A stretch of DNA of 64,000 nt, from assembly GCA_016708265.1 (NCBI GenBank), contig JADJGA010000011.1, positions 1-64,000 on the forward strand, given 5' to 3'. Source of the stretch: Saprospiraceae bacterium. Its GTDB lineage: Bacteria; Bacteroidota; Bacteroidia; Chitinophagales; Saprospiraceae. A model generated the notes under the pieces. The model saw only the letters and a list, made by a program, of their open reading frames with translations. It had not been told where the DNA came from and did no database searches. The position numbers and the translations under genes were made by a program. Below are positions 53,078 to 62,164 of the stretch, piece by piece. The first letter of the stretch is position 1, and each line of letters opens with the position of its first letter.

Positions 53078-55984
53078 ATGAGAAAATTGATTTTTTTATT
53101 TTTTAGCCTGGCTTTCTCTGTGGCATGGTTGCAGGGACAAACTGTGGTTATCACAGGCAAAGTTGTTTCAGCAAGCGATAAATTGCCGGTACCCGGAGTG
53201 ACAGTTCTTGAAAAAAACACACAGAACGGGATTATTACCGATATGGAAGGCATTTATAAGCTCGAAACTGAACAAGGTGCTACAATAGTGTTTTCATATA
53301 TCGGAATGAAAACGCTTGAGGAAAATGTAAACGGACGTACAAGGATCGATGTCGAACTGCTGGATGACAATATCAAACTCGATGAGGTCATTGTAGTTGG
53401 TTACAGCACATCGAGCAAAAAACTGATATCCGGTTCCGTTGGTGCTATTAGTGAAAGTGAGATAAAAAATGTTCCGCTCAGGACTATTGACGGAGTGTTG
53501 CAGGGGAAAACAGCCGGTGTTTCAATAACACAAAATTCAGGTACTCCTGGTGGTCAAAGCACAATCAAACTTCGTGGAGGCAGCTCTATAAATGCAGGTA
53601 ATCAACCATTGATTATTATAGACGGTGTTCCTACCATAACAGGAAGTTTTGGGCAGATCGGTTACAGCGGTCAGGAAATAGATGCACTTTCAGATCTAAG
53701 CCCGGGTGATATTGAATCTTTTACAATACTAAAGGACGCTTCTGCAACCGCAATTTATGGTGCCAGGGGATCTAACGGAGTTATTCTTATAACTACAAAA
53801 AAGGGAAGTCTTCAGAAAACCGATGTTTCGCTGAATACTTATTACGGCTGGCAGTCTTTTCCGAAAGAAAGATTACCTGAACTCATGAATGCACAGCAAT
53901 GGAATGAATATAAGGGCACAAATGTTCAGGGTATTGATACTGACTGGATGAAGGAAATATTGCAGGTTGCTCCCACCACTAACACAGAACTTTCACTGAG
54001 CAGTGGAAATGATAAGACACGAATGTTCCTGTCAGGAAATTTCTACAATCAGGTAGGTACGGTAAGAGGTACATCTTTTGACAGATATTCAGGCAGGCTG
54101 AATGTTGATCATAAACTATTGAAAAATTTGAGTATTGGAGCTAATTTTTCTATGTCCTATTCGAAAAATAACCGTGTTGAAGGCGACCAAACCCTTTATG
54201 GTCCTCTGCCTAATGCACTTTCTATTCCGGCTATTTACCCTGTTTATAACGAAGATGGAAACTATAATGAAGATGGACCTTATGCAAATCCGGTAGCTAT
54301 TTTCAATGAAACAAAAAATGTTGCCTATACCAACAGAAATATAGGAAATGCATTTTTAGAGTATAAATTCCTGAATAATTTTACTTTTACCTCTAAATTG
54401 GGAATCGACCTTTACAATCTCCGCGAACATGGTTATGATCCTAATACTGTCAGACAAGGGGCAAAATACAACGGCTTGGGAATAGAAGGCACCACTTATG
54501 TAAGCAATATGGTAAACAGCAACGTACTTCAATTTATAAAATCATTAAAACAGAATCACAATATAGAAGCTCTTGCCGGTTATAGTTTTGAAAAATATGC
54601 AAGACGAAATACCTACATTGAAGCTATTAATTTCCCAAATGAAAATCTCCAGTACATTACTTCCGCAGGTACTATCAGAGCTGCATCAACATTTGCTCTT
54701 GACCGTGGCATGAATTCCTACTTCGGGCAGTTAAAATATAATTACATGTATAAATATATTTTTACTTTAACAGGTCGTGCAGACGGATCTTCAAAATTTG
54801 GAAAAAATAACCGTTATGGATATTTTCCAGCCTTTTCTTTTGCATGGAGGATCACTGAGGAAAAATTCATGAAAAAACACACAAAAATCAATGAATTAAA
54901 ACTGAGACTTAGTGTTGGAAAAACAGGTAACGATGCTATCGGAGATTTCAATTCTCAGGGATTGTATAAAGGTGGGTTCAATTATGCAGGAGGTGCAGGT
55001 ATAGCACCAACTCAATTGCCTAATCCTGATCTCAGATGGGAAAGCACAACACAGACAGGTTTTGGAATCGATCTGGCCTTGTTCGACAACAGGATCAGTA
55101 TTAATGCCGATGTTTACTACAATAAAACCAGGGATTTACTGCTTGACAGGCCATTGCCAAGTTCAACAGGATTTACTTCTATAACCACTAATATTGGAAA
55201 TCTTGAAAACAAAGGATTGGAATTGGTATTAAACACTGAAAATATAAGAGGAAATTTTAAATGGAATACTTCAATCAATTTCTCTGCAAACAGAAATAAG
55301 GTGCTTGAATTATATGAAAATCAGCCCATCGATGATCAGGGACGTGGTGGAAACCGTGTTCAGGAAGGAGAAGCAACAGGTATATTTTACGGTTACCGTT
55401 GTCTCGGTGTTGATCCCACAACAGGAAATCTTGTTTATGATGATATAAATGGAGATAAAGCTATTACTGCCGATGACAGAACTAAAATAGGAGATCCTAA
55501 CCCGGATTTTATAGCCGGGATTACAAATAACTTCAGTTTTAAGAATATAGATCTTTCTGTATTCCTGCATTCAATATATGGTAATGATGTTTTCAACGGT
55601 ACTCTTATTTACCTCGAGTCCGGATCAGGTGAAGATAACCAGACTACAAATATGGTCAACAGGTGGAAAAAACCGGGTGATATAACTGATTACCCGAAAG
55701 TCGGAGATACATACAAATCATCGAGATTTATAGAGAACGGATCATTCCTGAGGATCAAGAATATTACCCTTGGATATACTCTGCCTAAAAATACAGCGAA
55801 AAAAATAAGACTTAAATCTGCAAGGTTTTACATATCAGGTCAGAATTTGTATACATTTACACCATACACCGGCATGGACCCTGAGGTCAATTATTACAGT
55901 GTTGATAATGTTGTTATGGGAACTGACTTTTTTACTTATCCGCAGTCAAGGACATTTCTGTTTGGTATAAATATTGGATTATAA
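53078..55984 (+). CDS. SusC/RagA family TonB-linked outer-membrane transporter (cyanophycin locus)
   Basis: This 968-residue TonB-dependent importer has a signal peptide (WLQGQ), a carboxypeptidase-regulatory-like domain (VITGKVVSASDKLPVPGVTV), then the plug: LDEVIVVGYST, IKLRGGSSINAGNQPLIIIDGVP and LKDASATAIYGARGSNGVILITTKKG. The barrel follows. It lies between the exported cyanophycinase-like gene and SusD, so it probably imports the peptide products of cyanophycin cleavage. This would be a peptide-type rather than glycan-type SusC, as in RagA. A TATTTTTG element at 53024-53031 may give an extra promoter. Confidence 0.93.
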   Translation: MRKLIFLFFSLAFSVAWLQGQTVVITGKVVSASDKLPVPGVTVLEKNTQNGIITDMEGIYKLETEQGATIVFSYIGMKTLEENVNGRTRIDVELLDDNIKLDEVIVVGYSTSSKKLISGSVGAISESEIKNVPLRTIDGVLQGKTAGVSITQNSGTPGGQSTIKLRGGSSINAGNQPLIIIDGVPTITGSFGQIGYSGQEIDALSDLSPGDIESFTILKDASATAIYGARGSNGVILITTKKGSLQKTDVSLNTYYGWQSFPKERLPELMNAQQWNEYKGTNVQGIDTDWMKEILQVAPTTNTELSLSSGNDKTRMFLSGNFYNQVGTVRGTSFDRYSGRLNVDHKLLKNLSIGANFSMSYSKNNRVEGDQTLYGPLPNALSIPAIYPVYNEDGNYNEDGPYANPVAIFNETKNVAYTNRNIGNAFLEYKFLNNFTFTSKLGIDLYNLREHGYDPNTVRQGAKYNGLGIEGTTYVSNMVNSNVLQFIKSLKQNHNIEALAGYSFEKYARRNTYIEAINFPNENLQYITSAGTIRAASTFALDRGMNSYFGQLKYNYMYKYIFTLTGRADGSSKFGKNNRYGYFPAFSFAWRITEEKFMKKHTKINELKLRLSVGKTGNDAIGDFNSQGLYKGGFNYAGGAGIAPTQLPNPDLRWESTTQTGFGIDLALFDNRISINADVYYNKTRDLLLDRPLPSSTGFTSITTNIGNLENKGLELVLNTENIRGNFKWNTSINFSANRNKVLELYENQPIDDQGRGGNRVQEGEATGIFYGYRCLGVDPTTGNLVYDDINGDKAITADDRTKIGDPNPDFIAGITNNFSFKNIDLSVFLHSIYGNDVFNGTLIYLESGSGEDNQTTNMVNRWKKPGDITDYPKVGDTYKSSRFIENGSFLRIKNITLGYTLPKNTAKKIRLKSARFYISGQNLYTFTPYTGMDPEVNYYSVDNVVMGTDFFTYPQSRTFLFGINIGL

Positions 55985-55999
55985 TTAAAATAACAAGAC

Positions 56000-57274
56000 A
56001 TGAAAAAGAATATATTAATCATAATTTTATTTTCATTAATATTGGTATCCTGCAATAGTTTGCTGGATGTCAACCCTGTTGATGCAATCTCAGATGAGGA
56101 GGCTATAAATGACAGGTCAGGCGTTGAAAAAGCACTTACAGGATCTTATAATGCATTGCAATCTATTGGATTATACGGAAGAAACCTGATAATAGCAGGT
56201 GATCTCGCTGCTGATAACCTTGTCTGGACTGGTACCACACAGGATTACGGACAGTTACTTATAAAACCAATTCCTTCAGACAATTCAATAATTGACGGTA
56301 TGTGGTCAGGAGCTTACGACGGAATAAACAGGGTGAACAATATCATCGATAAACTTCCGGGCATAGCAGGTATAAGCAAGACAGACCAGGATGAGTTTAT
56401 GGGTGAGGCATTGTTTTTAAGATCACTTTTGTACTTCAATCTTGCAAATTATTTTGGAGATGTTCCTCTCAGATTGAAACCAACACTGGATCTCAGCAGT
56501 ATTGATCTGGAAGCAACATCAAAAGAACTAATCCTGAAGCAATGCATGGATGATCTCAGAACTGCATCAAAACTGATGTCAGCGCAACAGGTTTCCGGTC
56601 ATGCAAACAAACACAGTACGGATGCTCTTTTGTCAAAAGTTTACCTGACAGATTATCATATTTCAGGCAATAAAATCTCAGCGGATAGTGCTGCTGTTAT
56701 TGCAGGAAGGGTCATACTCACAGGCAGAAGTCCTTTGTTCGAAGTAGTATTTGATATTCAAAATTACAACAGGCTTGCGCAGTATTTCTTTTCCAGAAGC
56801 TATGCAGGCAGATATGAGGTTGCGCCTTCAGAAGGGCTGATCAATAGTTATGAATCCGGTGATAACCGAAAAAATTCTTCAATTGCCTATGATGACAAGA
56901 ATAAACCTTACTGCATAAAGTACAAAGATGTGTCAGGAGGAGCAGATAATGTCCAGGTAATAAGGATCGAAGAGATGTATCTGATAAGAGCTGAGGCAAT
57001 GACTTATTCCAATGGAAATTTATCTGCAATAAAATCTGATATTAACTATGTCCGTAATAAAGCAGGACTTGGAAACACATCTGCCGAATCATATAATGAT
57101 CTTAAACTTGCAATTGAAAATGAAAGGAGGCATGAATTTGCATTTGAAGGACACAGATGGGTTGACCTTGTCAGAACAAAACGTATTTCTACTGTACTGG
57201 GAATAGATGAAAAATATTCATTTTTTCCAATACCATTGTTTGAATTGCAGACAAATAAAAAACTGAAACAATAA
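56000..57274 (+). CDS. RagB/SusD family outer-membrane lipoprotein (cyanophycin locus)
   Basis: This 424-residue lipoprotein (lipobox LVSC, Cys18) is the SusD partner of the SusC 15 bases upstream. It has the TPR-like core (YDGINRVNNIIDKLPG, GEALFLRSLLYFNLANYFGDVPL) and the C-terminal VIRIEEMYLIRAEAMTYSNGNLSAIKSDINYVRNKAG and NERRHEFAFEGHRWVDLVRT signatures. It is shorter than most glycan SusD proteins. Predicted to capture the substrate at the mouth of the SusC channel. Confidence 0.93.
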   Translation: MKKNILIIILFSLILVSCNSLLDVNPVDAISDEEAINDRSGVEKALTGSYNALQSIGLYGRNLIIAGDLAADNLVWTGTTQDYGQLLIKPIPSDNSIIDGMWSGAYDGINRVNNIIDKLPGIAGISKTDQDEFMGEALFLRSLLYFNLANYFGDVPLRLKPTLDLSSIDLEATSKELILKQCMDDLRTASKLMSAQQVSGHANKHSTDALLSKVYLTDYHISGNKISADSAAVIAGRVILTGRSPLFEVVFDIQNYNRLAQYFFSRSYAGRYEVAPSEGLINSYESGDNRKNSSIAYDDKNKPYCIKYKDVSGGADNVQVIRIEEMYLIRAEAMTYSNGNLSAIKSDINYVRNKAGLGNTSAESYNDLKLAIENERRHEFAFEGHRWVDLVRTKRISTVLGIDEKYSFFPIPLFELQTNKKLKQ

Positions 57275-57308
57275 TATCTGATATTTGCAAATCTTTAAAA
57301 ACAGACAT

Positions 57309-58508
57309 ATGAAACGAATATTAATCTTTATAACAATACTGGCTATTACAACTGGTTATTACGGTTGTGAAAAATATGAACTTGGAACTCCAGATGCCAG
57401 CACAATCGCTGATTTTTCATATACAATATCAAATAGTGGTAATGCGCCCTGTCAGGTTACTTTTACAAATAAATCCCTCAATGCAAAAGGATATTCCTGG
57501 GATTTTGGTAATGGTAAAACATCAACAGAAGAAAATCCTGTGGTAACATTTGATAATCCCGGTTTATTTACTATTAAACTTACATGCACACCCGAAAATG
57601 ATGTCCATTATAATCAACTTGTAAAAACTGAGGCTGTCAATATAAAAGATCCAAATGCCGGTTTTACTCAGGTGTTATATTATACATCCAGAAGTTCTGC
57701 AGGAGGTGGGGTTCATATGGTTATCATGAATGATGGAGCTCCTTTGGTTCAGAATTTTGAAACTGTTACTCTTTCGAGGCCTTATGGAATTGCTGTTGAT
57801 ACAATCAACCGAAAGGTATATGTATCCGATTACAGCCTCGGAGTGATCTACAGATTTGATGCTGACGGTAAAAATCCGGTTAAGATCCTTGATGCATCTG
57901 TTGCAGGACAGGAATTAGTAGGTTCACCTGAAGCTATGATGATAGTCGGAAATAAACTTTACTGGGGATCACCTGGAGGAATATTCAGAAGTGACCTTGA
58001 CGGCAAAAACCCGGAACACTATATTAATACAGGATCTGCAGGCCCAGAATACCCTTTGGACATGCAATATGATCCTGTAAAAAATAAAATATATCTTGTA
58101 AATGATAAAGTAGACTATCCTGGCGGGTATTTCTCGATGAATTTCGATGGCTCTTCCATTCTTGAGCACCTGAATGATATTGACGGGACTGCAATTGAGC
58201 TTATTCCATCAGAAAATAAGGTCTATATTACTGCTTATGGTGTTATTGATACTCCAATCACTGAAAACGGTCTTTATCTGGGCAAAACTGATGGAACTGC
58301 TTTGTCAAAAATAGGGGATTTCGGTTCAAAAGCAACCTGGGGAATCACAATTGACCATAAAAGGAAAAAACTATTCTGGGGATATAAGATATCAAATTCT
58401 GGTCAGGATGGTAAGATCATCCGTTCTAACCTCGATGGATCAGGACAGGAAGACTGGCTGACGGGTATAAGTCCGCATGCTATGCAGGTGGCATGGATCA
58501 AATTATAG
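57309..58508 (+). CDS. PKD + YWTD/NHL-like beta-propeller lipoprotein
   Basis: This 399-residue lipoprotein (Cys20) has a PKD domain (about residues 35-115; SYTISNSGNAPCQVTFTN, KGYSWDFGNGKTSTEENPVVTF) and then a beta-propeller of low-density-lipoprotein-receptor YWTD-like repeats (PYGIAVDTINRKVYVSDYSLG, GIFRSDLDGKNPEHY, GITIDHKRKKLFWGYK). It sits after SusD, the usual place for surface-binding lipoproteins, so it may bind the polymer or its products at the surface. A TTG at 57285 is rejected as start in favour of ATG 57309, which begins the signal peptide. Confidence 0.82.
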   Translation: MKRILIFITILAITTGYYGCEKYELGTPDASTIADFSYTISNSGNAPCQVTFTNKSLNAKGYSWDFGNGKTSTEENPVVTFDNPGLFTIKLTCTPENDVHYNQLVKTEAVNIKDPNAGFTQVLYYTSRSSAGGGVHMVIMNDGAPLVQNFETVTLSRPYGIAVDTINRKVYVSDYSLGVIYRFDADGKNPVKILDASVAGQELVGSPEAMMIVGNKLYWGSPGGIFRSDLDGKNPEHYINTGSAGPEYPLDMQYDPVKNKIYLVNDKVDYPGGYFSMNFDGSSILEHLNDIDGTAIELIPSENKVYITAYGVIDTPITENGLYLGKTDGTALSKIGDFGSKATWGITIDHKRKKLFWGYKISNSGQDGKIIRSNLDGSGQEDWLTGISPHAMQVAWIKL

Positions 58509-58511
58509 CAT

Positions 58512-58545
58512 AAAAAAGGCAGCCAAATGAGCTGCCTTTTTTTAT
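58512..58545. terminator. Bidirectional Rho-independent terminator
   Basis: A perfect stem AAAAAAGGCAGC (58512-58523) / GCTGCCTTTTTT (58531-58542) with a 7-base loop lies between the convergent genes ending at 58508 (+) and 58559 (-). T-runs follow on both strands, so it can end both transcripts. Confidence 0.8.
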
Positions 58546-58558
58546 TTTCCACATTTGT

Positions 58559-59365
58559 TTACTCCAGAATATTGACCTTGCGTAAAATCGTATTTTCAGG
58601 AGTTTCTATCCTTAAAATATAAAATCCTCTTTCAAATCTGTTTACATCAACATAAGTATCCCTCGATACTTTACCGGATTTATAAACTATCCTACCATCA
58701 GAAGAAATAAGTTCCATAACAGAATTTTCAAAATTACCTGTTACAAATAACTTATCTTTTACCGGATTAGGAAATAATGAAACTTCAACCTCATTATTCA
58801 CTGCCACCCCGGATGTTGGAGTATTCTTAACAACTATTGAATCAATAAGCAACCTGTATTCATCTGAGCAATCATAATGAACCCAGGCAAGATAAACTTT
58901 CTGACCTTTGAATGATGAAATATCTATATTTCTGAGTGGCCATCCATCGTATGCCTCAACAGTGGTTGTTTCCTCAAACAAGGTATTAGTAAATGCTTCC
59001 GGTTCAGCACTTGTTGTTGATAAAGCGACTTTATAATGGTCTGCAAAAAATTCAGGGTCAGCAGCCCCTACTAAATAGCTCAAAGCAACGGTGCCGGTAA
59101 GTCCGGTAAGATCTATTTGTGGAGTAATGAGGTAATTATTCGGAAAAAGAACAACATCATTAGCCCATGATTCAGAATAAGTATAAGTATCACCAGCAGA
59201 ATTCTTTCTTAGTTTCCATTTATTACCGTCACCATCTTTATCGATGTTCGACCAGTTTGGTGGAAAATTATTGACATCATCAAAATACTCCTGCAACAGT
59301 ATAGTCTGACTGAATACATTCAGGCCAAACAATAAAAAAATAAATAAAAGTAAATTTGTTTTCAT
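58559..59365 (-). CDS. Secreted choice-of-anchor-J-like protein with T9SS type A sorting domain
   Basis: This 268-residue secreted protein has a signal peptide ending FGLNVFSQ, then a jelly-roll of the cleaved-adhesin/choice-of-anchor J type (LLQEYFDDVNNFPPNWSNID, YLITPQIDLTG, KVYLAWVHYDCSDEYRLLIDSIVV). A C-terminal T9SS sorting domain follows (FPNPVKDKLFV, RGFYILRIETP). Start at ATG 59365; a Met 10 codons upstream is less likely. Its role is unknown; it may be an adhesin or a binding protein. It is convergent with the cyanophycin-locus genes and separates them from the YfcC-type gene. Confidence 0.82.
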   Translation of the reverse strand: MKTNLLLFIFLLFGLNVFSQTILLQEYFDDVNNFPPNWSNIDKDGDGNKWKLRKNSAGDTYTYSESWANDVVLFPNNYLITPQIDLTGLTGTVALSYLVGAADPEFFADHYKVALSTTSAEPEAFTNTLFEETTTVEAYDGWPLRNIDISSFKGQKVYLAWVHYDCSDEYRLLIDSIVVKNTPTSGVAVNNEVEVSLFPNPVKDKLFVTGNFENSVMELISSDGRIVYKSGKVSRDTYVDVNRFERGFYILRIETPENTILRKVNILE

Positions 59366-59403
59366 AGTTAAAATTTTTTTTAAGTTTTCATTCAATTATA
59401 AAG

Positions 59404-59460
59404 CAAATATAAGTTTTTTTTTTCATTTTACATTTTTTTTATGCTTTTAAGATAAATTTG
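59404..59460. promoter_or_regulatory. Divergent promoter -7 elements
   Basis: On the minus strand TATATTTG (59411-59404) precedes the gene at 59365. On the plus strand TAAATTTG (59453-59460) precedes the transporter ATG at 59490. Both match TAnnTTTG. No clear -33 elements. Confidence 0.35.
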
Positions 59461-59489
59461 GAAAATATTTTTTAATAAAAGAAAGAGCG

Positions 59490-61091
59490 ATGGCACGAAA
59501 ATTTCAAATACCTCATACTTACGTTATTGTGTTTTTCATAGTTATCCTAGCAGGAGTCCTCACATGGATAGTCCCCGGTGGTGCCTTTGATCACGAAACA
59601 AAAATGGTCAATGGTATTGAAAGATCGATAGTGAAAAGTGGAAGTTTTCACTATATTGAAAACACACCACAAACCTGGCAGATATTTTCTGCAATATTTG
59701 ATGGGTTTGTCGATAAGGCAGGTATCATTGTATTTATTTTTCTGATAGGTGGAGCATTCTGGATAATGAATCAGACAAAGGCTATCGACATAGGCATATA
59801 TTCCTTTTTAAAATTTGCAAGAAGACTGGAAAAATATAAAACTCTTAGATATTTAGGGATTGATAATATTATCATCGTTATGATGATGCTTTTATTCAGC
59901 ATTTTCGGTGCAGTATTCGGAATGAGTGAAGAAACAATTGCATTTACAATAATATTCGTGCCCCTGGCAATTAAAATGGGTTACGACTCTATTATTGGAC
60001 TTGCAATGTGCTTTTTGGGAGCCGGACTCGGCTTTGCCGGTGCAATGCTTAACCCTTTTACAATCGGTATAGCGCAGGGCCTTTCTGACCTTCCACTATT
60101 TTCAGGCATAGAATACAGGTTTTTCTGTTGGATAATTATCAATCTCGTAGGAATTGTTTATATTTTATGGTATGCAAGAAAAATAAAAAAGAACCCCAAA
60201 TCTTCAGTAGTTTATAAAGATGATGAATATTGGAGAAAATATACTGAGACTAGTGAAGAATTGCCCGAACCTATCACACCATTAGCTGCCTGGCTTGTTT
60301 TTTCTGTATTGCAGATCGTACTGATAGTATTTTCTGTTAGTTACCCAGTAACTACAATGTCGGTAGGGGTTTCAAGTGTCACAATTCCCGCTATTCCTGT
60401 TTTGTCAGCTGCTTTTCTGATAACAGGAATTTTATCACTAAGAAAATCAGTTCATTTCTTTATTCTGAACCTTCTTATGTTCACAATTTTCTTTTTAATT
60501 GCCGGTGTGATGGGATATGGATGGTATATTATGGAGATTGCCACTCTTTTCTTTGTGATGGGTATCGCTTCAGGCCTGGCATTTAATTATTCTCTCAATG
60601 AGATCACAAAACATTTTCTTGACGGAGTTAGGGACATTTTATCGGCAGGATTGATAGTGGGTCTTGCAGGAGGTATAATTATTATTCTGAAGAACGGACA
60701 GATAATTGATACATTGCTTTATAGCGTTTCGGATTCAATGAGAGGATTTGGTGATTATGCCACTCTTAGTATAATGTATGTCATTCAGACCGGTATTAAC
60801 CTGATAATGCCTTCCGGATCAGCAAAAGCAGCACTAACAATGCCTATTATGTCTCAATTCTCTGACCTGATCGGATTGTCCAGGCAGGCTACAGTTATGG
60901 CATATCAGCTTGGAGATGGTTTTACAAATATGATCACTCCTACTTCCGGGGTTTTAATGGGAGTTTTGGGAATTGCCAGGATACCTTACGATAAATGGTT
61001 CAGATGGGTATGGCCATTTATGATCATTCTTGTTTTACTTGGATTTTTACTTCTGATTCCTACTGTTACATTAAATCTAAGTGGATTTTAG
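59490..61091 (+). CDS. YfcC family (DcuC/ArcD-like superfamily) amino-acid transporter
   Basis: This 533-residue inner-membrane protein has about twelve hydrophobic segments. Features include the opening QIPHTYVIVFFIVILAGVLTWIVPGGAFD, the GMSEETIAFTIIFVPLAIKMGYDS segment and LMPSGSAKAALTMPIMSQFSDLIGLSRQ, plus DGFTNMITPTSGVLMG near the end. These are typical of the YfcC family, in which basic amino-acid antiport has been proposed. In this locus it could export or import Arg, ornithine or Asp from cyanophycin breakdown. Family assignment is firm, substrate is inference. Confidence 0.87.
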   Translation: MARKFQIPHTYVIVFFIVILAGVLTWIVPGGAFDHETKMVNGIERSIVKSGSFHYIENTPQTWQIFSAIFDGFVDKAGIIVFIFLIGGAFWIMNQTKAIDIGIYSFLKFARRLEKYKTLRYLGIDNIIIVMMMLLFSIFGAVFGMSEETIAFTIIFVPLAIKMGYDSIIGLAMCFLGAGLGFAGAMLNPFTIGIAQGLSDLPLFSGIEYRFFCWIIINLVGIVYILWYARKIKKNPKSSVVYKDDEYWRKYTETSEELPEPITPLAAWLVFSVLQIVLIVFSVSYPVTTMSVGVSSVTIPAIPVLSAAFLITGILSLRKSVHFFILNLLMFTIFFLIAGVMGYGWYIMEIATLFFVMGIASGLAFNYSLNEITKHFLDGVRDILSAGLIVGLAGGIIIILKNGQIIDTLLYSVSDSMRGFGDYATLSIMYVIQTGINLIMPSGSAKAALTMPIMSQFSDLIGLSRQATVMAYQLGDGFTNMITPTSGVLMGVLGIARIPYDKWFRWVWPFMIILVLLGFLLLIPTVTLNLSGF

Positions 61092-61136
61092 AAAAAATAA
61101 AAGCCTTTAAGGACAAAACATTCTTAAAGGCTTTTA
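61091..61136. terminator. Rho-independent terminator, bidirectional
   Basis: The stem AAAAGCCTTTAAG (61099-61111) / CTTAAAGGCTTTT (61123-61135) lies between the convergent genes ending at 61091 (+) and 61160 (-). On the minus strand it is followed by TTTTATTTTTTC, so it mainly ends the DUF2202 transcript. Confidence 0.75.
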
Positions 61137-61159
61137 ACAAAATAGACCAATTTATTTAA

Positions 61160-62164
61160 TCAGTTTCCTCCGTTGCCATTACCTCCATTACCGTTACTTC
61201 CATTTCCATTTCCTCCATTACCATTGCCCCCGTTACCGTTTCCTCCGTTGCCATTACCTCCGTTACCGTTACTTCCATTTCCTCCATTTCCGGATCCATT
61301 ACCTCCATTTCCGTTTCCTCCGTTGCCATTTCCTCCATTACCTCCATTTCCGTTTCCGTTATTTCCTCCTGAATTCCCGTTTGAGTTATTGCAGGTGCCG
61401 TTATTGTTACCATGTTTTCCTCCCTTTCCGTTGTTCCCCTTTTTGCCATTTCCATCACAGTTATTTCCCTGGTTATTACCGCAAAACTCTTTTTCTGTTG
61501 TTACTATTGCACTGAATTCTTCTGCAGTGATGTATTGAGCCGTATAAGTACTTCCAGCATTAGTGATCAGCGAATAATAACTCCTGAGGTGATTTCTTGA
61601 CCCGCACATTAGCCTCTCAAAAATATCCCTAATTGCGGGATTTTCAGTCTGAGTCAGATCAGTTGCAAGATCTTTTATATCAAGATCCTCAATTGTTGCA
61701 CCAATCTTATATGCTTCCGCAACCGAAACTTTACCTTGTTCTGTAAGTGTTGTATACAATCCCTGCAGTACCGGATTTGTAAATTTACCATCTTCATCAA
61801 TTACCGGATCCGCTATTCCATAATGATCAAGTAAGCATTTTATCCTGCTCATATGTCGCTGTTCACTATTTGGTATGTTTTTGAAAACAGTAACTTTATA
61901 TAAAGTGAAAAAATATCTGTAAACATCACATGCCAGTTTTTCTTCTTCCCTCATATATTTTAACATCTCAATTTCAGCCTCATTTACTGCCGGAGAAGGA
62001 TTCAGTAAAAAGCAACTGTCAGAATTCGGCCCTCCTCTGAGGCTCAGGTCATAAGCACTGATCTGATCATCAGCAAAAAGGTCCTTTTTATCACAGCTCG
62101 TTACAGTTGTGATCATTGTCAACATAATAATTGACACAACACCAATAAAAATCAAATTTTTCAT
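61160..62164 (-). CDS. DUF2202 (ferritin-like) lipoprotein with Gly/Asn-rich tail
   Basis: This 334-residue lipoprotein (Cys24 in VTSCDKKD) has a four-helix DUF2202 domain at about residues 60-220: MLKYMREEEKLACDVYRYFFTLYK, NIPNSEQRHMSRIKCLLDHYG and FERLMCGSRNHLRSYYSLI. The spaced Glu and His residues look like a ferritin-like metal site. The last 80 residues are repeats of G/N (GNGGN) and are likely disordered. The function of DUF2202 is unknown. Reading the tail on the plus strand gives an artefactual Pro/Leu-rich frame. Confidence 0.82.
   Translation of the reverse strand: MKNLIFIGVVSIIMLTMITTVTSCDKKDLFADDQISAYDLSLRGGPNSDSCFLLNPSPAVNEAEIEMLKYMREEEKLACDVYRYFFTLYKVTVFKNIPNSEQRHMSRIKCLLDHYGIADPVIDEDGKFTNPVLQGLYTTLTEQGKVSVAEAYKIGATIEDLDIKDLATDLTQTENPAIRDIFERLMCGSRNHLRSYYSLITNAGSTYTAQYITAEEFSAIVTTEKEFCGNNQGNNCDGNGKKGNNGKGGKHGNNNGTCNNSNGNSGGNNGNGNGGNGGNGNGGNGNGGNGSGNGGNGSNGNGGNGNGGNGNGGNGNGGNGNGSNGNGGNGNGGN
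61163..61400 (-). repeat. Low-complexity GNGGN-coding repeats
   Basis: Short 9-18 base units of the form ggNaaYggaggNaatgg (minus strand) are tandemly repeated and encode the Gly/Asn tail of the DUF2202 protein. The pattern is prone to slippage. Confidence 0.7.

Noticed and set aside
61173..61538. Plus-strand Pro/Leu-rich open frame
   Set aside because: It is the reverse reading of the GNGGN repeats of the DUF2202 gene.
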